Counted from the stretch's first letter, positions 16,491 through 25,765 are shown. The stretch is 63,199 nucleotides of DNA from an uncultured Coriobacteriales bacterium (GCA_902464015.1 CABQHM010000013.1:1-63199); one strand, 5' to 3'. Notes: generated by a model not told the origin, from the sequence alone. A program made the numbers and translations.

Positions 16491-17057
16491 ATGCCGCTTC
16501 CAAAAATTGATACCTATACCGCTCCCACCAAGCATACTGCCCATGATTATTGGAACCTACCTGCGGGCGTACGAGCAGAGCTTATCGATGGCAAGCTCTA
16601 CGACATGGCACCGCCGAGCTTTACACATCAAATGATTGTTGGCGGACTTACGCAGGCGTTGCGCAACCATGTCAAGGCCAACAACGGTCCGTGCAAGGTC
16701 GTTCCGGCACCCTTCGCTGTCAATCTCTTTGCTGACGACACCACCTACCTCGAGCCCGATGTCAGCGTCATCTGCGACCCTTCGAAAATCTCAGAGCGTG
16801 GCTGCGAGGGTGCGCCCGATCTTGTAGTTGAGGTGGTTTCGCCCTCAAGCCGCCGCATGGACTACCTCATCAAGGCCGCCCGCTACGAACAGGCCCACGT
16901 GCGAGAATATTGGATTGTCGACCCCATGCAAAAGCAGACTGTCGTCTACTGTTACGACTCCGAGCGGGGCTGGGCAACAACCTATCCCTTCGACAAGCCC
17001 ATCCCCGTAGGCATTTGGGACAGCGCAGCAAGCATCGCGGTCGCGGAATTGCTTTAG
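16491..17057 (+). CDS. Uma2 family (DUF820) putative endonuclease
   Basis: 188 residues if translation begins at the ATG at 16491, preceded by AGCAGGTG; a longer in-frame start at 16371 has no support. The PD-(D/E)xK-type motifs of the Uma2 family are visible: ELIDGKLYDMAPPS near the N-terminus, LEPDVSVIC, APDLVVEVVSPSS and YEQAHVREYWIVDP. These proteins have a restriction-endonuclease-like fold and are usually of unknown function, often in mobile or stress-linked contexts. A TATACT at 16446-16451 may be its -10. The gene stands alone between the flavoprotein terminator and an unrelated hydrolase gene. Confidence 0.85.
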   Translation: MPLPKIDTYTAPTKHTAHDYWNLPAGVRAELIDGKLYDMAPPSFTHQMIVGGLTQALRNHVKANNGPCKVVPAPFAVNLFADDTTYLEPDVSVICDPSKISERGCEGAPDLVVEVVSPSSRRMDYLIKAARYEQAHVREYWIVDPMQKQTVVYCYDSERGWATTYPFDKPIPVGIWDSAASIAVAELL

Positions 17058-17149
17058 GGTCGTCATCAAGCAAACACCCGCCCAATCGCTTTCTTCAGTA
17101 ACGCGTCTGTACGGCAGGTTTGTCGTTATCATTGTCTAAAATTGCAGGT

Positions 17150-17281
17150 TTAAGGGCAGAGAGCCTCCTGGGACCATGCACTAGGTCGCAAATAGTCGGC
17201 ATTCGCCAAAGCCAGACCGGGAAATACCAAAGCCGGAGCCACGGCCGCCATTACCAACAGGCGTGAAACTGTCTTCGCCAC
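17150..17281 (-). CDS. Possible 43-residue peptide with signal-peptide-like sequence
   Basis: A GTG at 17281 preceded by GAAAGGGG opens a 43-residue frame. It starts with a lysine, has a hydrophobic core (LLVMAAVAPALVFPGLALA), then ANA and about 16 more residues before TAA. This looks like a signal peptide with almost no mature part, so it could be a tiny secreted peptide or the stump of a degraded exported protein. It fills part of an otherwise empty gap of about 410 bp. No family recognised. Confidence 0.25.
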   Translation of the reverse strand: MAKTVSRLLVMAAVAPALVFPGLALANADYLRPSAWSQEALCP

Positions 17282-17468
17282 AACGGCCCCTTTCCCACCA
17301 CCCGCCGAATCTGGACATACCCCATCTGGACGCGCCCCCGTCGACGCAAAAAGAGACGCGGCAGAAAGTGCAGGCTCCTTCTCATCCCCCCATCCTGTAA
17401 CCCGTCTGTCGCAATCACGTGGCACACTTGTTTGTCTCAACTGCAGGTTTATTTGATGGGGTGGGTGC

Positions 17469-18248
17469 ATGGAAGAATCGCTTTGCAACTGGCCGGCGCG
17501 CAGGCCGCTCATCGGGGTGGCGCCGCGCACCGAGGACCGCGCGACCAAGCGCGACGGGGCCACCATCTATGCCCAACAGCCCATGTTCGACGCCATCGAG
17601 CAAGCGGGCGGCATCCCCGTTATGCTGCCTGGACCGTGCGGCCCCGGATCGCTTGCACGCATGGTCGAGACATTCGACGCCTTCGTCATCCCCGGCGGGT
17701 ACGACTGCAATCCCGAACTCTACGGTGAACATGCCCTTCCCACCTGCGGTCCCATAAGCCCCATGCGCGACCGCTTTGAATGCGCGCTAATCCCCCGCAT
17801 CATCGAGGCCGAAAAGCCGCTGCTCACCATCTGCCGCGGCACGCAGATACTCAACGTCGCACTGGGAGGGTCGCTCTGGCAAGACATCCCCACGCAGCCC
17901 GAGGCGACGCTCAACCCCGTGCCTCACGCTATCAGGCATTCCCAGTCGCCCGACACGCAGGGCGTCGAGGGGCACGAGGTCTCGGTATACCCCCGCTCGC
18001 TCCTCGGCCAGGTCATGGGCTCGGCTCCGCAAGACCTGCACGTCAACAGCCTGCACCATCAGTCCATCCACAGCGTGGCACGCGGCCTTGTGGTCAACGC
18101 CATGGCCCCCGACGGCGTGATCGAAGGCGTCGAGATGCCCGAATGTCCCTTCGTGCTGGGCGTACAGTGGCATCCCGAGTACCTCTGGGACAAAGACATC
18201 CGCCAGATGCGCATCTTCGAAGCCCTCGTGGCAGCGGCAGTTAAATAG
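17469..18248 (+). CDS. Gamma-glutamyl-gamma-aminobutyrate hydrolase family protein (class I amidotransferase, C26)
   Basis: 259 residues, the usual size for the PuuD/peptidase C26 family, which hydrolyses gamma-glutamyl amides. The nucleophile elbow is LLTICRGTQ (catalytic Cys), the catalytic His-Glu pair is in GVQWHPEY, and the family motif FVIPGGYDCNPELYGE is present. A GGGGTGGGTGC precedes the ATG. There is no puu or spermidine gene nearby, so the exact gamma-glutamyl substrate is open. A dispersed palindromic repeat begins 43 bp after its stop. Confidence 0.9.
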   Translation: MEESLCNWPARRPLIGVAPRTEDRATKRDGATIYAQQPMFDAIEQAGGIPVMLPGPCGPGSLARMVETFDAFVIPGGYDCNPELYGEHALPTCGPISPMRDRFECALIPRIIEAEKPLLTICRGTQILNVALGGSLWQDIPTQPEATLNPVPHAIRHSQSPDTQGVEGHEVSVYPRSLLGQVMGSAPQDLHVNSLHHQSIHSVARGLVVNAMAPDGVIEGVEMPECPFVLGVQWHPEYLWDKDIRQMRIFEALVAAAVK

Positions 18249-18291
18249 GCAGGCATGCGAATTTTGGAATCCGTGAGCATGCCGCATAAGA

Positions 18292-18382
18292 AATAACATA
18301 CATTTCACCAGTTGAAATGTATGTTATTTCAACAAAACACCAGTTGGCGAATTTTCAAAATTTCTGAAATGTACGTTAATTT
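18292..18382 (+). repeat. Dispersed ~90-bp palindromic repeat, copy A
   Basis: The element begins with AATAACATACATTTCA, a 5-nt loop CCAGT, and TGAAATGTATGTTATT, a perfect 16-bp stem. It continues through an ACACCAGTTGGCG segment to a third motif, AAATGTACGTTAATTT. It lies 43 bp after the stop of the C26 hydrolase and reads in the same direction. Related copies are at 34891-34980 (minus) and 38770-38860 (plus). Confidence 0.9.
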
Positions 18383-18548
18383 CCCTGACGCTTCAGGCAT
18401 ATCCCCTCCCCCTGCCAAAATCCTTCCATACGACTTTCCCAACACGCGAATTTTTGTCCGCCGCATGGCTATCATGCAAGGAGGCCCTGCCGCAGTCCAA
18501 CCCTCCTGCGGCGGGGGCCATCCCGTTTTCCGGCAGGAAGGTATGTCC

Positions 18549-19727
18549 ATGCGCCTCATGCACCTCGCCGACCTCCACATCGGCAAGCGCGTCAACGAGT
18601 TCCCCATGCTCGACGACCAGCGCTATACCCTTGAAAAGCTTCTCCGCATGGTGGAGGAACGCCAGATAGACGCCGTGCTCATTGCCGGCGACCTTTACGA
18701 CAAGTCGACCCCCTCCGCCGAGGCGGTGTCGCTGGTCGACTGGTTCCTCACCGCCCTAGCTCGCACAAACACGCAGGTGCTCGTGTGCGCAGGCAACCAT
18801 GACTCAAGCGAGCGCGTGGCATACGGGCGCGAGCTGCTGGCCGACCAGGGCGTGCATGTCTCACGCGTGTTCGACGGGCACATCGACTCCGTCACCCTCC
18901 AGGATGAGCACGGCCCCGTCACATTCTGGCTCATCCCCTTCCTCAAGCCGGCCACGGTGCGCCCCTGGCTCGCCTCGGTCGACCCCGAGGCTTCCGACGC
19001 TTCCGCCATCACCAACTCCCTCAGCTACACCGAAGCCCTGCGGGCTGTAGTGGCATCCCTTCCCATCGACACCGCGCAACGCAACGTGGCGCTTTCGCAT
19101 CAGTTTGTAACCGCCGGCGCTTGGACGCCCGACACATGCGACTCGGAGATGAGCGTCGGCGGCTCGGAAAACGTTGAGGCGAGCGTCTACGAGCCGTTCG
19201 ACTATGTGGCCCTGGGCCATCTCCACCGCCCGCAGCGCGTGGGTCGCGACACGATGCGGTACTCGGGTAGCCTGCTCAAATACTCAGCAAGCGAATGGAG
19301 CTCGCCCAAATCCGTGCCCATCGTAGAGCTGGGTGACAAGGGCGACATAACAATCGAGCTGGCAGAGATGCCCGTCCTGCACGATTTGCGTCGCGTACGT
19401 GGCACGCTTGAGGAGGTCCTCGACCCCGCGCGTCTCGCCACCACCGATACGCACGACTACATCTGCGCCGTGCTCACCGACGAAATTCCGCCCGCCGACG
19501 CCTTCCAGCGCCTACGCGCGGCTTTCCCCAACCTCATGTCGCTGAGCGTCGACAACACGCGCACTCGCCACGAGGCACACCTTGAGGAGCTTGAACTCGA
19601 GGGCCAGGCATCTCTCAGCCCGCTCGAACTGTTCGAGACGTTCTGGGAAGGCCAGGTAGGTGCCCCCTTAGATGAAGAAGACCGTAAGATTGTGCTCGAC
19701 GCCTTCGAGAAAGCGCAGGTGCTGTAA
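18549..19727 (+). CDS. sbcD: Exonuclease subunit SbcD
   Basis: 392 residues from the ATG at 18549 (AGGAAG eight bases upstream; sequence MRLMHLADLHIGK, the expected SbcD start). An in-frame ATG at 18543 and a much longer frame upstream are less likely. Calcineurin-type metallophosphoesterase motifs are in order: DLHIG, AVLIAGDLYDKS, VCAGNHDS, ALSHQFV and ALGHLHRPQ. With SbcC it forms the Mre11/Rad50-type nuclease that cuts DNA hairpins and blocked ends. Its stop TAA abuts the sbcC ATG, so the two are translationally coupled. Confidence 0.95.
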   Translation: MRLMHLADLHIGKRVNEFPMLDDQRYTLEKLLRMVEERQIDAVLIAGDLYDKSTPSAEAVSLVDWFLTALARTNTQVLVCAGNHDSSERVAYGRELLADQGVHVSRVFDGHIDSVTLQDEHGPVTFWLIPFLKPATVRPWLASVDPEASDASAITNSLSYTEALRAVVASLPIDTAQRNVALSHQFVTAGAWTPDTCDSEMSVGGSENVEASVYEPFDYVALGHLHRPQRVGRDTMRYSGSLLKYSASEWSSPKSVPIVELGDKGDITIELAEMPVLHDLRRVRGTLEEVLDPARLATTDTHDYICAVLTDEIPPADAFQRLRAAFPNLMSLSVDNTRTRHEAHLEELELEGQASLSPLELFETFWEGQVGAPLDEEDRKIVLDAFEKAQVL

Positions 19728-22700
19728 ATGAGGCCCACACGACTCAGGATGAGCGCCTTTGGACCCTTTGCCGGCGTGGCAGAAGTCGACTTCACGCTGC
19801 TGGGAACGGAGGGCATCTACCTGCTCGCCGGCGAAACAGGCGCAGGTAAGACCACCATTTTCGATGCGATCACCTTCGCCTTGTTCGGCCAGTGCTCCGG
19901 CGAGCTGCGCAAGCCCGAGGACCTGCGAAGCGACTACGCAAGCCCCGACATGCAAACGTACGTCGACCTCACCTTCGAGCTGCGCGGCAAAAGTTATCGC
20001 ATCAAGCGCGACCCCGGCGGGTATCCGCGAGCGAAAAAACGCGGCGAGGGCACCACGATTTGCCTGGCCGAAGCCACCCTCGAGATGCCCGACGGCTCGC
20101 AGCTGAGTGGCAAGCGCGTCACCGAAAAGGTGGTTGAGCTGCTCGGCATCGACGTCAACCAGTTCGGCCAGATTGTGATGCTGGCGCAGGGCGATTTCGA
20201 AAAGCTCCTCACCGAGGGCACCAAGGAGCGCACGGCCATCTTCCGCAAGATCTTTGGCACCGACATGTACCAGCGCTTCCAAGACGAGCTGGGCAAACAG
20301 CGCAAAGACCTTGCCGAACGTTGTGAGGACGGCCGCCATGAGGCGCAGCTGCTTGCCAGGCAGGCCTTGGGGTGCATGCAGGACGGCGACGAGCCCAAGG
20401 CCCTCCTTTCCGATTGGGTCGAGAGGGACGCGCTGCAGGCCGGAAACGCACTTGAGGCCTTCAAAACCGAAAAAGAGCTGCTTGACGCACGTCACAACGA
20501 GGCGGCGCAGGCGCTTGATGGGGCCCAGGCAAAGCGCGAGAAACTTGCCCGCGACCTTGACCGAGCACAGCAGGCAGATGCTACCCGCGCTCGCGCCGAG
20601 CAGGCACAGTCTCAGCTTGACGAGATCGCCGCGCGTCTGCCGCAGCTCGAGGCGACGCAGGAATCCTGCAGCAAGTCAGCCGAGGAGCTGCCGGGGCTGC
20701 AGCAGCGCGCCGGTGCCCTGCGCGACCAGCTCCCCAACTACGCCCGACACACGGAGGCTCTCGCACAGGAAGCGCGTGCAAAGAGCACATGCGTGGCGGC
20801 CCAAACGACGCTCGAGGCCCGCGCCGACGCAAGCGCCCGCGCACAGACGCTCGTGCAGAACCTTGACGAGCAAGTAAAGAAGCTTGCCCATGCACGCGAG
20901 GCCCTTGCCAAGGCCGAGGGCGACGCTTCGGCAGCTCAGCGCAGCCTCGAGGACGCACAGACGCTCAAGGATGCCGTTGCGACCGTCACCGGCTGCGATG
21001 AAAAGATCGCGGCCATCGATGTTCGCCTCAAAAAGGTCGACATGCTCTTGGCTGAGCTCGACCAAGCCGATGTAAACGACCAGGCAGCTCTCGACGCATG
21101 TGTGGCCAAGGAGCACGACCTTGCCGAAGCTCCGCAGCGTCTCTCGCAGGCTCGCCTTGAAGCCCGTGACACGCAGGCACAAATCTCTCAGACAGAGGAC
21201 CTGGTCAAGCAGCTCGGCGGCGTTGAGTGCGAACTTGCAGCCAAAACGAGAGCGCACCAGGATGCCGCCAAGGCATACAGCCAGGCAGCAGACACGCATG
21301 CGGCGCGTTCCCATGAACTTGAGAACCTGCGTCGAGCCTACGAGGACGGCCTTGCCGGCGTGCTTGCCGCAGGCCTTGCCGAAGGTCAACCGTGCCCCGT
21401 GTGCGGTGCGACCGAGCACCCCCATCTCGCCCTTGTCGGCGGCAACACCCCCTCAAAAGACGACGTGCAGGTGGCACAGAAACGGGAGGCGCAAGCACGC
21501 GAGCATGCCTCCGCACTCTGTGGGCAAGCAGAAGCTGCCCACAAGCTGGTGCTAAGCTGCCAGGAGAATCTGAATAGCTTTCAGCAGGCAAACGGAGACA
21601 GCGCGGCCCTATCCGAGCGCATCTCCCAGCTCAAGGCCGACCTTGCCGCGCAGCAAGCAACGGTTCAGGCCCTTGAGGAAGAAAACGCCCAGCTGGACAC
21701 GGCCAGGCACGAGCAAGCGGCCCTGCACGACAGAGTCGCCAAGCGTGCCCAGAAGCGCCAGGAAGCAAACTCGCTTCTGACCAGCATCAAGGAGCAGCTG
21801 GCACACGAGCAGGCAAAGCGACAAGGCGCACTGGAGGCGCTTGCTGCCAGCGGCCACGATGCTAGCGAGGTCGACACCCTGCTCTCAGAGTCCCGACACG
21901 CCCTGGACGAGGCGGTTCGTGCCCAGGAATCCTGCCAGCGCGATGCACAGGCCCTGCGCGAAGCAGAGGGTCAACTCGAAGCCGCAAAGCCTCGCGCCGA
22001 GGAAGCCCGTGCGGCAGAAGAAACCGCCATGCGCGCCCTTGAGCAGGCAAAACAGGACGTCAAGGTTGCCGAGGAGCACACGCATATGGTGGCTGAGCGC
22101 CTTGAGTTCGCCGATGAGGCTGCAGCTCAAAAGGAGCTCGCGTCTATCGAGAATCGAGCGCAGCGCATCACCGCCGCACTCGATGAGGCACGCGAAGCAC
22201 TGCAGGCCGCACGCACTAAGCAAACTCGCGTTGCTTCAGGCCTCGAGACGCTGCGCCATCAGCTCGAGCAGTTGGGCGACCACGACACGTTGGGTCTCAC
22301 CGAGCAGCTCACCCAGGCAGACGAGGCGCTGGTAAGCGCCAAAAAGCGCGAACGCACCGATGGCCAGGCCCTTGCCACCCTTGTCGAGCTCACGTCCCAA
22401 ATGACGAGGCTGGCCGCAAACGACGCCAAGCTTCAAGAGACGTTCGCCCGCCTCGACAGACTCGCGCAGCTGGCAAACGGCAGCATGGCAGGCACCGAAC
22501 GCCTTACCTTCGAGACGTTTGTGCAAATGCGCTACTTCGAGGTGGTGCTCGCCGCCGCCAACACGCGCCTGTCCGAAATGACCCAGGGCCAGTACGAGCT
22601 CGTGCGCTGTGAGCGCCTCGAGGGAGGCAGCGCCAAGGTGGGCCTCAACGTCGACGTGCTCGACAATTTCACCGGCAAGGCTCGCTCGGCTAAGTCGCTG

Positions 22701-22988
22701 TCGGGCGGCGAGAAGTTCATGGCATCGCTTGCCCTGGCACTGGGCCTTTCCGAAGTCGTGCAGCGCCAGGCAGGCGGCATCCAGCTCGACACCATGTTCG
22801 TCGACGAGGGCTTCGGCTCGCTTGACCAGGAGAAGCTTCGTCTCGTGATGCGTGCGATGTCTCGCCCCGGCTCCTCGGGCAAACTCGTGGGCATCATCAG
22901 CCACGTGGAAGAGCTCATGGGCACCATCGACCGCAAGATTGTGGTGGAGCGAGGCCGCGAGGGTTCGACCCTGCGCGTGGAAGTGTAG
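19728..22988 (+). CDS. sbcC: Exonuclease subunit SbcC (Rad50-like ATPase)
   Basis: 1,086 residues, a normal SbcC length. Walker A is GETGAGKTTIFDA near residue 36. Two long Glu/Ala/Gln-rich coiled coils flank a central zinc hook, CPVCG (QPCPVCGATEHP). The C-terminal ABC signature is SLSGGEKFMASLALALG and Walker B is LDTMFVDEGFGSLD. It starts directly after the sbcD stop. The complex acts on DNA ends and palindromes in the cytoplasm. A strong hairpin terminator follows. Confidence 0.97.
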   Translation: MRPTRLRMSAFGPFAGVAEVDFTLLGTEGIYLLAGETGAGKTTIFDAITFALFGQCSGELRKPEDLRSDYASPDMQTYVDLTFELRGKSYRIKRDPGGYPRAKKRGEGTTICLAEATLEMPDGSQLSGKRVTEKVVELLGIDVNQFGQIVMLAQGDFEKLLTEGTKERTAIFRKIFGTDMYQRFQDELGKQRKDLAERCEDGRHEAQLLARQALGCMQDGDEPKALLSDWVERDALQAGNALEAFKTEKELLDARHNEAAQALDGAQAKREKLARDLDRAQQADATRARAEQAQSQLDEIAARLPQLEATQESCSKSAEELPGLQQRAGALRDQLPNYARHTEALAQEARAKSTCVAAQTTLEARADASARAQTLVQNLDEQVKKLAHAREALAKAEGDASAAQRSLEDAQTLKDAVATVTGCDEKIAAIDVRLKKVDMLLAELDQADVNDQAALDACVAKEHDLAEAPQRLSQARLEARDTQAQISQTEDLVKQLGGVECELAAKTRAHQDAAKAYSQAADTHAARSHELENLRRAYEDGLAGVLAAGLAEGQPCPVCGATEHPHLALVGGNTPSKDDVQVAQKREAQAREHASALCGQAEAAHKLVLSCQENLNSFQQANGDSAALSERISQLKADLAAQQATVQALEEENAQLDTARHEQAALHDRVAKRAQKRQEANSLLTSIKEQLAHEQAKRQGALEALAASGHDASEVDTLLSESRHALDEAVRAQESCQRDAQALREAEGQLEAAKPRAEEARAAEETAMRALEQAKQDVKVAEEHTHMVAERLEFADEAAAQKELASIENRAQRITAALDEAREALQAARTKQTRVASGLETLRHQLEQLGDHDTLGLTEQLTQADEALVSAKKRERTDGQALATLVELTSQMTRLAANDAKLQETFARLDRLAQLANGSMAGTERLTFETFVQMRYFEVVLAAANTRLSEMTQGQYELVRCERLEGGSAKVGLNVDVLDNFTGKARSAKSLSGGEKFMASLALALGLSEVVQRQAGGIQLDTMFVDEGFGSLDQEKLRLVMRAMSRPGSSGKLVGIISHVEELMGTIDRKIVVERGREGSTLRVEV

Positions 22989-22999
22989 CTGCGCCATTG

Positions 23000-23038
23000 G
23001 GCGTGCGAACAGGCACTTTGCCCCTGTTTGCACGCCCG
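23000..23038 (+). terminator. Hairpin terminator after sbcDC
   Basis: GGGCGTGCGAACAGG and CCTGTTTGCACGCCC pair over 15 positions with one mismatch around a 9-nt loop, 11 bp after the sbcC stop. There is no good T-tract, so it may be a Rho-assisted or 3'-protecting hairpin. The remaining 270 bp to the next gene show nothing else I recognise. Confidence 0.6.
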
Positions 23039-23309
23039 ATACCTCCGCAAGCCCGCATGCACTGGCGGCGCCTTGGACCCCCTGTGCTCCGCTCTCAGCG
23101 CAAGCACATGTGCGCACCACCCCCCTCCTTCGAGCGGTCATTTCGCACCGTATGCCGTTTCGTTCACGCCATTCGCATGGAACATTGCCCCGTTCGCCGT
23201 TCAATTCCGTATTTGTGTCAAAATGGGGATTTCGTAAGCTTGGGCGCATCTGGAGCTGCATGGCATCAGGCGCGTTCAGTCGTCCCGTTCGTTTGGAGGT
23301 CCGCCGCAC

Positions 23310-24659
23310 ATGGACGCCTTGACCCTGTCGCTATGGAGCGTCATACCCTTTGCGGGCATGTTGCTTTCCATCGCCATCATGCCGCTGGTGATTCCGGCCT
23401 GGTACGAGAAGCACCAGCTGCTTGTCGCCGTTGGCTGGGCCCTGCTCTTCTGCATCCCGTTCGCCATCTTCCATGGCACGCACGAGCTCGTCTATGAGCT
23501 GATCGAGTCGGTCGTGCTTGACTACATCCCGTTCATCGTGCTGCTTTTCGGCCTGTTCGTCGTGACAGGCGGCATCGCGATAAAAGGCCTCATTGCCGGC
23601 ACCACGCGCAACAATGTCCTCCTGCTTCTGGTAGGCACGTTGCTCTCCAGCTGGATCGGCACCACGGGCTCGGCCATGCTGCTCATCCGCCCGCTGCTGC
23701 GTGCCAACGCCTGGCGCAAGTATAAAGCGCACATCGTCATCTTCTTCATCTTCCTGGTTGCCAACATCGGCGGCTGCCTCACGCCCCTGGGCGATCCGCC
23801 CCTGTTCCTGGGCTACCTGCGCGGCGTGCCCTTCTTCTGGACCCTGCAGCATATCTGGCCGTTGCTCCTGCTCAACACGGCTATCCTGTGCGTCGTCTTC
23901 GCCCTCATCGACAACCACTACGTGCGCAAGGAGACTGCCGAGGGCCGCAGCCCCGCCGACCTGCTCGCACCTGGTGAGAAGGCCGAGAAGCTTCACATCG
24001 AGGGCGGCATCAACTTCCTGTACATCGGCATCATCCTCGTGGCCGTCATCCTGAACGGCGCCCTGTCCGACATCAGCCAGACGGTCCGCGTCCACCTCTA
24101 CGATGACATCTACCTGGGCCTCAACTTCTTCGTGCAGATTGGCCTCATCCTGCTTGCATGCGTGCTCTCGCTCAAGACCACGCCCAAGCATTGCCGCGAG
24201 CACAACGAGTTCGGCTACGGCCCCATCGCCGAGGTTGCCAAGCTGTTCATCGGCATCTTCATCACGATGATCCCTGCCCTCATCATCCTGCGTGCCAACG
24301 GCGCCGCCCTGGGCATCGACAGCCCGCTCAAGTTCTTCTGGGCAACGGGCCTGCTCTCCTCGTTCCTTGACAACTCCCCCACCTACGTCGTGTTCCTCAC
24401 CACCGCCGGCGCCCTGGGTGCCACGAGCGGCGTGGCATCGACCGTGGGCTATGTCGCCACGCAGGAGCTGCTTGCCATCTCGGCCGGTGCCGTGTTCATG
24501 GGCGCCATCACCTACATCGGCAACGCCCCGAACTTCCTGGTGAAGAACATCGCCGAGATCAAGGGCACCAAGATGCCCTCCTTCTTCGGCTACATGGGCT
24601 GGTCTCTTTCCATCCTCGTGCCCCTCTTCATCCTCGACTCGGTGCTGTTCTTCCTCTAA
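23310..24659 (+). CDS. Sodium:proton antiporter, NhaD/CitMHS-like (ion transporter superfamily)
   Basis: 449 residues with about 11-12 hydrophobic spans throughout. The conserved segment IGGCLTPLGDPPLFLGYLRG and a C-terminal re-entrant-like segment (SSFLDNSPTYVVF) match the sodium:proton antiporter branch of the CitMHS/ion transporter superfamily. It probably exchanges Na+ and H+ across the cytoplasmic membrane. GGAGG lies 10 bases before the ATG. It is a single-gene unit with its own terminator. Confidence 0.85.
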   Translation: MDALTLSLWSVIPFAGMLLSIAIMPLVIPAWYEKHQLLVAVGWALLFCIPFAIFHGTHELVYELIESVVLDYIPFIVLLFGLFVVTGGIAIKGLIAGTTRNNVLLLLVGTLLSSWIGTTGSAMLLIRPLLRANAWRKYKAHIVIFFIFLVANIGGCLTPLGDPPLFLGYLRGVPFFWTLQHIWPLLLLNTAILCVVFALIDNHYVRKETAEGRSPADLLAPGEKAEKLHIEGGINFLYIGIILVAVILNGALSDISQTVRVHLYDDIYLGLNFFVQIGLILLACVLSLKTTPKHCREHNEFGYGPIAEVAKLFIGIFITMIPALIILRANGAALGIDSPLKFFWATGLLSSFLDNSPTYVVFLTTAGALGATSGVASTVGYVATQELLAISAGAVFMGAITYIGNAPNFLVKNIAEIKGTKMPSFFGYMGWSLSILVPLFILDSVLFFL

Positions 24660-24692
24660 CGACGCGGCAGGCTGCACCCCATAGAGAGATTC

Positions 24693-24731
24693 AAAGGCCT
24701 CGGACCCACATGGGCTCGGGGCCTTTCTTGT
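24693..24731 (+). terminator. Rho-independent terminator after the antiporter
   Basis: AAAGGCCTCGGACCC pairs with TGGGCTCGGGGCCTTT with small mismatches, then TCTTGTG follows. It lies 34 bp after the stop. Confidence 0.75.
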
Positions 24732-24813
24732 GTATGGCAGATAACCGCCCGGCAATGCCATTCCGCGCCGTCACACTGTGGTATCGTGTATCGCCGTTGT
24801 TTTCAGGTGTCTG

Positions 24814-24986
24814 CACGTGGGGACGCAACCCGCATGGAGGCAAGCTGTGCCAGGCGAGGTTGCGTCCTTCGCCCAGCGCCAGAAAACGGCACGTGAAATA
24901 TTGTCGGGCAGTTCGTAACCATCCTGCCTTGCGGGCGAGGCTTTCTCGTGGCCGCTCAAACAAAACTAGGGAGAGGGCGCAAGCCC
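24814..24986 (+). promoter_or_regulatory. Structured leader upstream of the radical SAM/transporter pair
   Basis: A perfect 10-bp stem (GGACGCAACC at 24821-24830 with GGTTGCGTCC at 24858-24867) encloses an inner GGCA-AGCTG-TGCC hairpin. CACGTG blocks at 24814-24819 and about 24892-24897 could close it outside. Close to the start, GGGC-GCAA-GCCC (24975-24986) forms a GNRA-capped hairpin next to the GGGAGAGGG that should act as ribosome site. The downstream genes handle queuosine precursors by inference, so a ligand-responsive leader is plausible. It does not match the preQ1-I consensus I know. Confidence 0.4.
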
Positions 24987-24996
24987 GGATATATGC

Positions 24997-25698
24997 ATGG
25001 ATATGGACCGTTACAGCGTCGTTGACACCAAGCGCAAGCGCGAGATCGTGCTGCTGCGCGGCTCGGGGTGCGTGTACAAGCGCTGCACCTTCTGCGACTA
25101 CCATCTCGACCGATGCGATGACGAGGACGCCAACTTCGCGCTCAACGCCGAGGTTCTCGCCCAAGTGACGGGATGCTACGGCGACCTCGAAGTCATCAAC
25201 TCAGGCTCGGTCTTTGAGCTGGATACGCGCACGCTTGCTCTTATCAAGCAGATTTGCGCCGAGCGCGGCATCGCGACGCTGCACTTTGAGTCCCACTGGC
25301 TCTACCATAAGCGCATCGAGGCCCTGCGAGCCGAATTTGCCCCCATCGAACTCAAGATGAAGCTCGGGCTGGAGTCTTTCGACCCCGCCCTGCGTGAGGA
25401 CGTGCTCAAAAAGGGTATCGCCGAGACCAATCCCGCAGCGATTGCCAGGGATTTCGACGAGGCAAGTATGCTGGTGGGCATCACCGGACAGACGCGCGAA
25501 AGCCTTCAGCGCGACTTTGAGCTGGGCCTTGAGCATTTCGATCGCCTCTGCGTCAACGTCATGTGCCCCAACACGACCCCCGTCAAGCCCGACCAGGCAG
25601 TCATCGAGCTCTTCATGAGAGAGTTCTATCCCGCGCTTGAGGCCAACCCGAGGGTCGACGTGCTCGTGAACAACACCGATTTCGGTGTCGGCGCATAA
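24997..25698 (+). CDS. Radical SAM protein, candidate queuine lyase (QueL-like)
   Basis: 233 residues. The cluster-binding motif is C25-VYKR-C30-TF-C33, that is CX4CX2C rather than the usual CX3CX2C, with a further Cys at 40. Later segments (EVINSGSVFEL, KLGLESFDPALRE, GITGQTRESLQRD) fit a radical SAM TIM barrel. The next gene, 67 bp downstream, is a YhhQ-type queuosine-precursor transporter. Queuine lyase QueL is a radical SAM enzyme known from queuine salvage, so the pairing suggests that role; it is inferred from context, not from a diagnostic residue. The start is uncertain (24997 or 25003) because the GGGAGAGGG is far upstream, behind a small hairpin. Confidence 0.7.
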   Translation: MDMDRYSVVDTKRKREIVLLRGSGCVYKRCTFCDYHLDRCDDEDANFALNAEVLAQVTGCYGDLEVINSGSVFELDTRTLALIKQICAERGIATLHFESHWLYHKRIEALRAEFAPIELKMKLGLESFDPALREDVLKKGIAETNPAAIARDFDEASMLVGITGQTRESLQRDFELGLEHFDRLCVNVMCPNTTPVKPDQAVIELFMREFYPALEANPRVDVLVNNTDFGVGA

Positions 25699-25765
25699 GG
25701 CACGCGTCCTCGATCCTGCATACAACCAAACCTTGCGTGGCCTTACCTGAAAGGCGAACTTACGT

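Noticed and set aside
17787..18308. Frames beginning MKCMLF at 18308 (minus), 18312 and 38842 (plus)
   Set aside because: The shared start comes from the ATGAAATGTATGTT-type repeat sequence, not from related proteins.
24900..24975. preQ1-I riboswitch before the radical SAM gene
   Set aside because: The A-rich AAACAAAACTA tail looked suggestive, but the loop segment that should pair with CTA is missing upstream.
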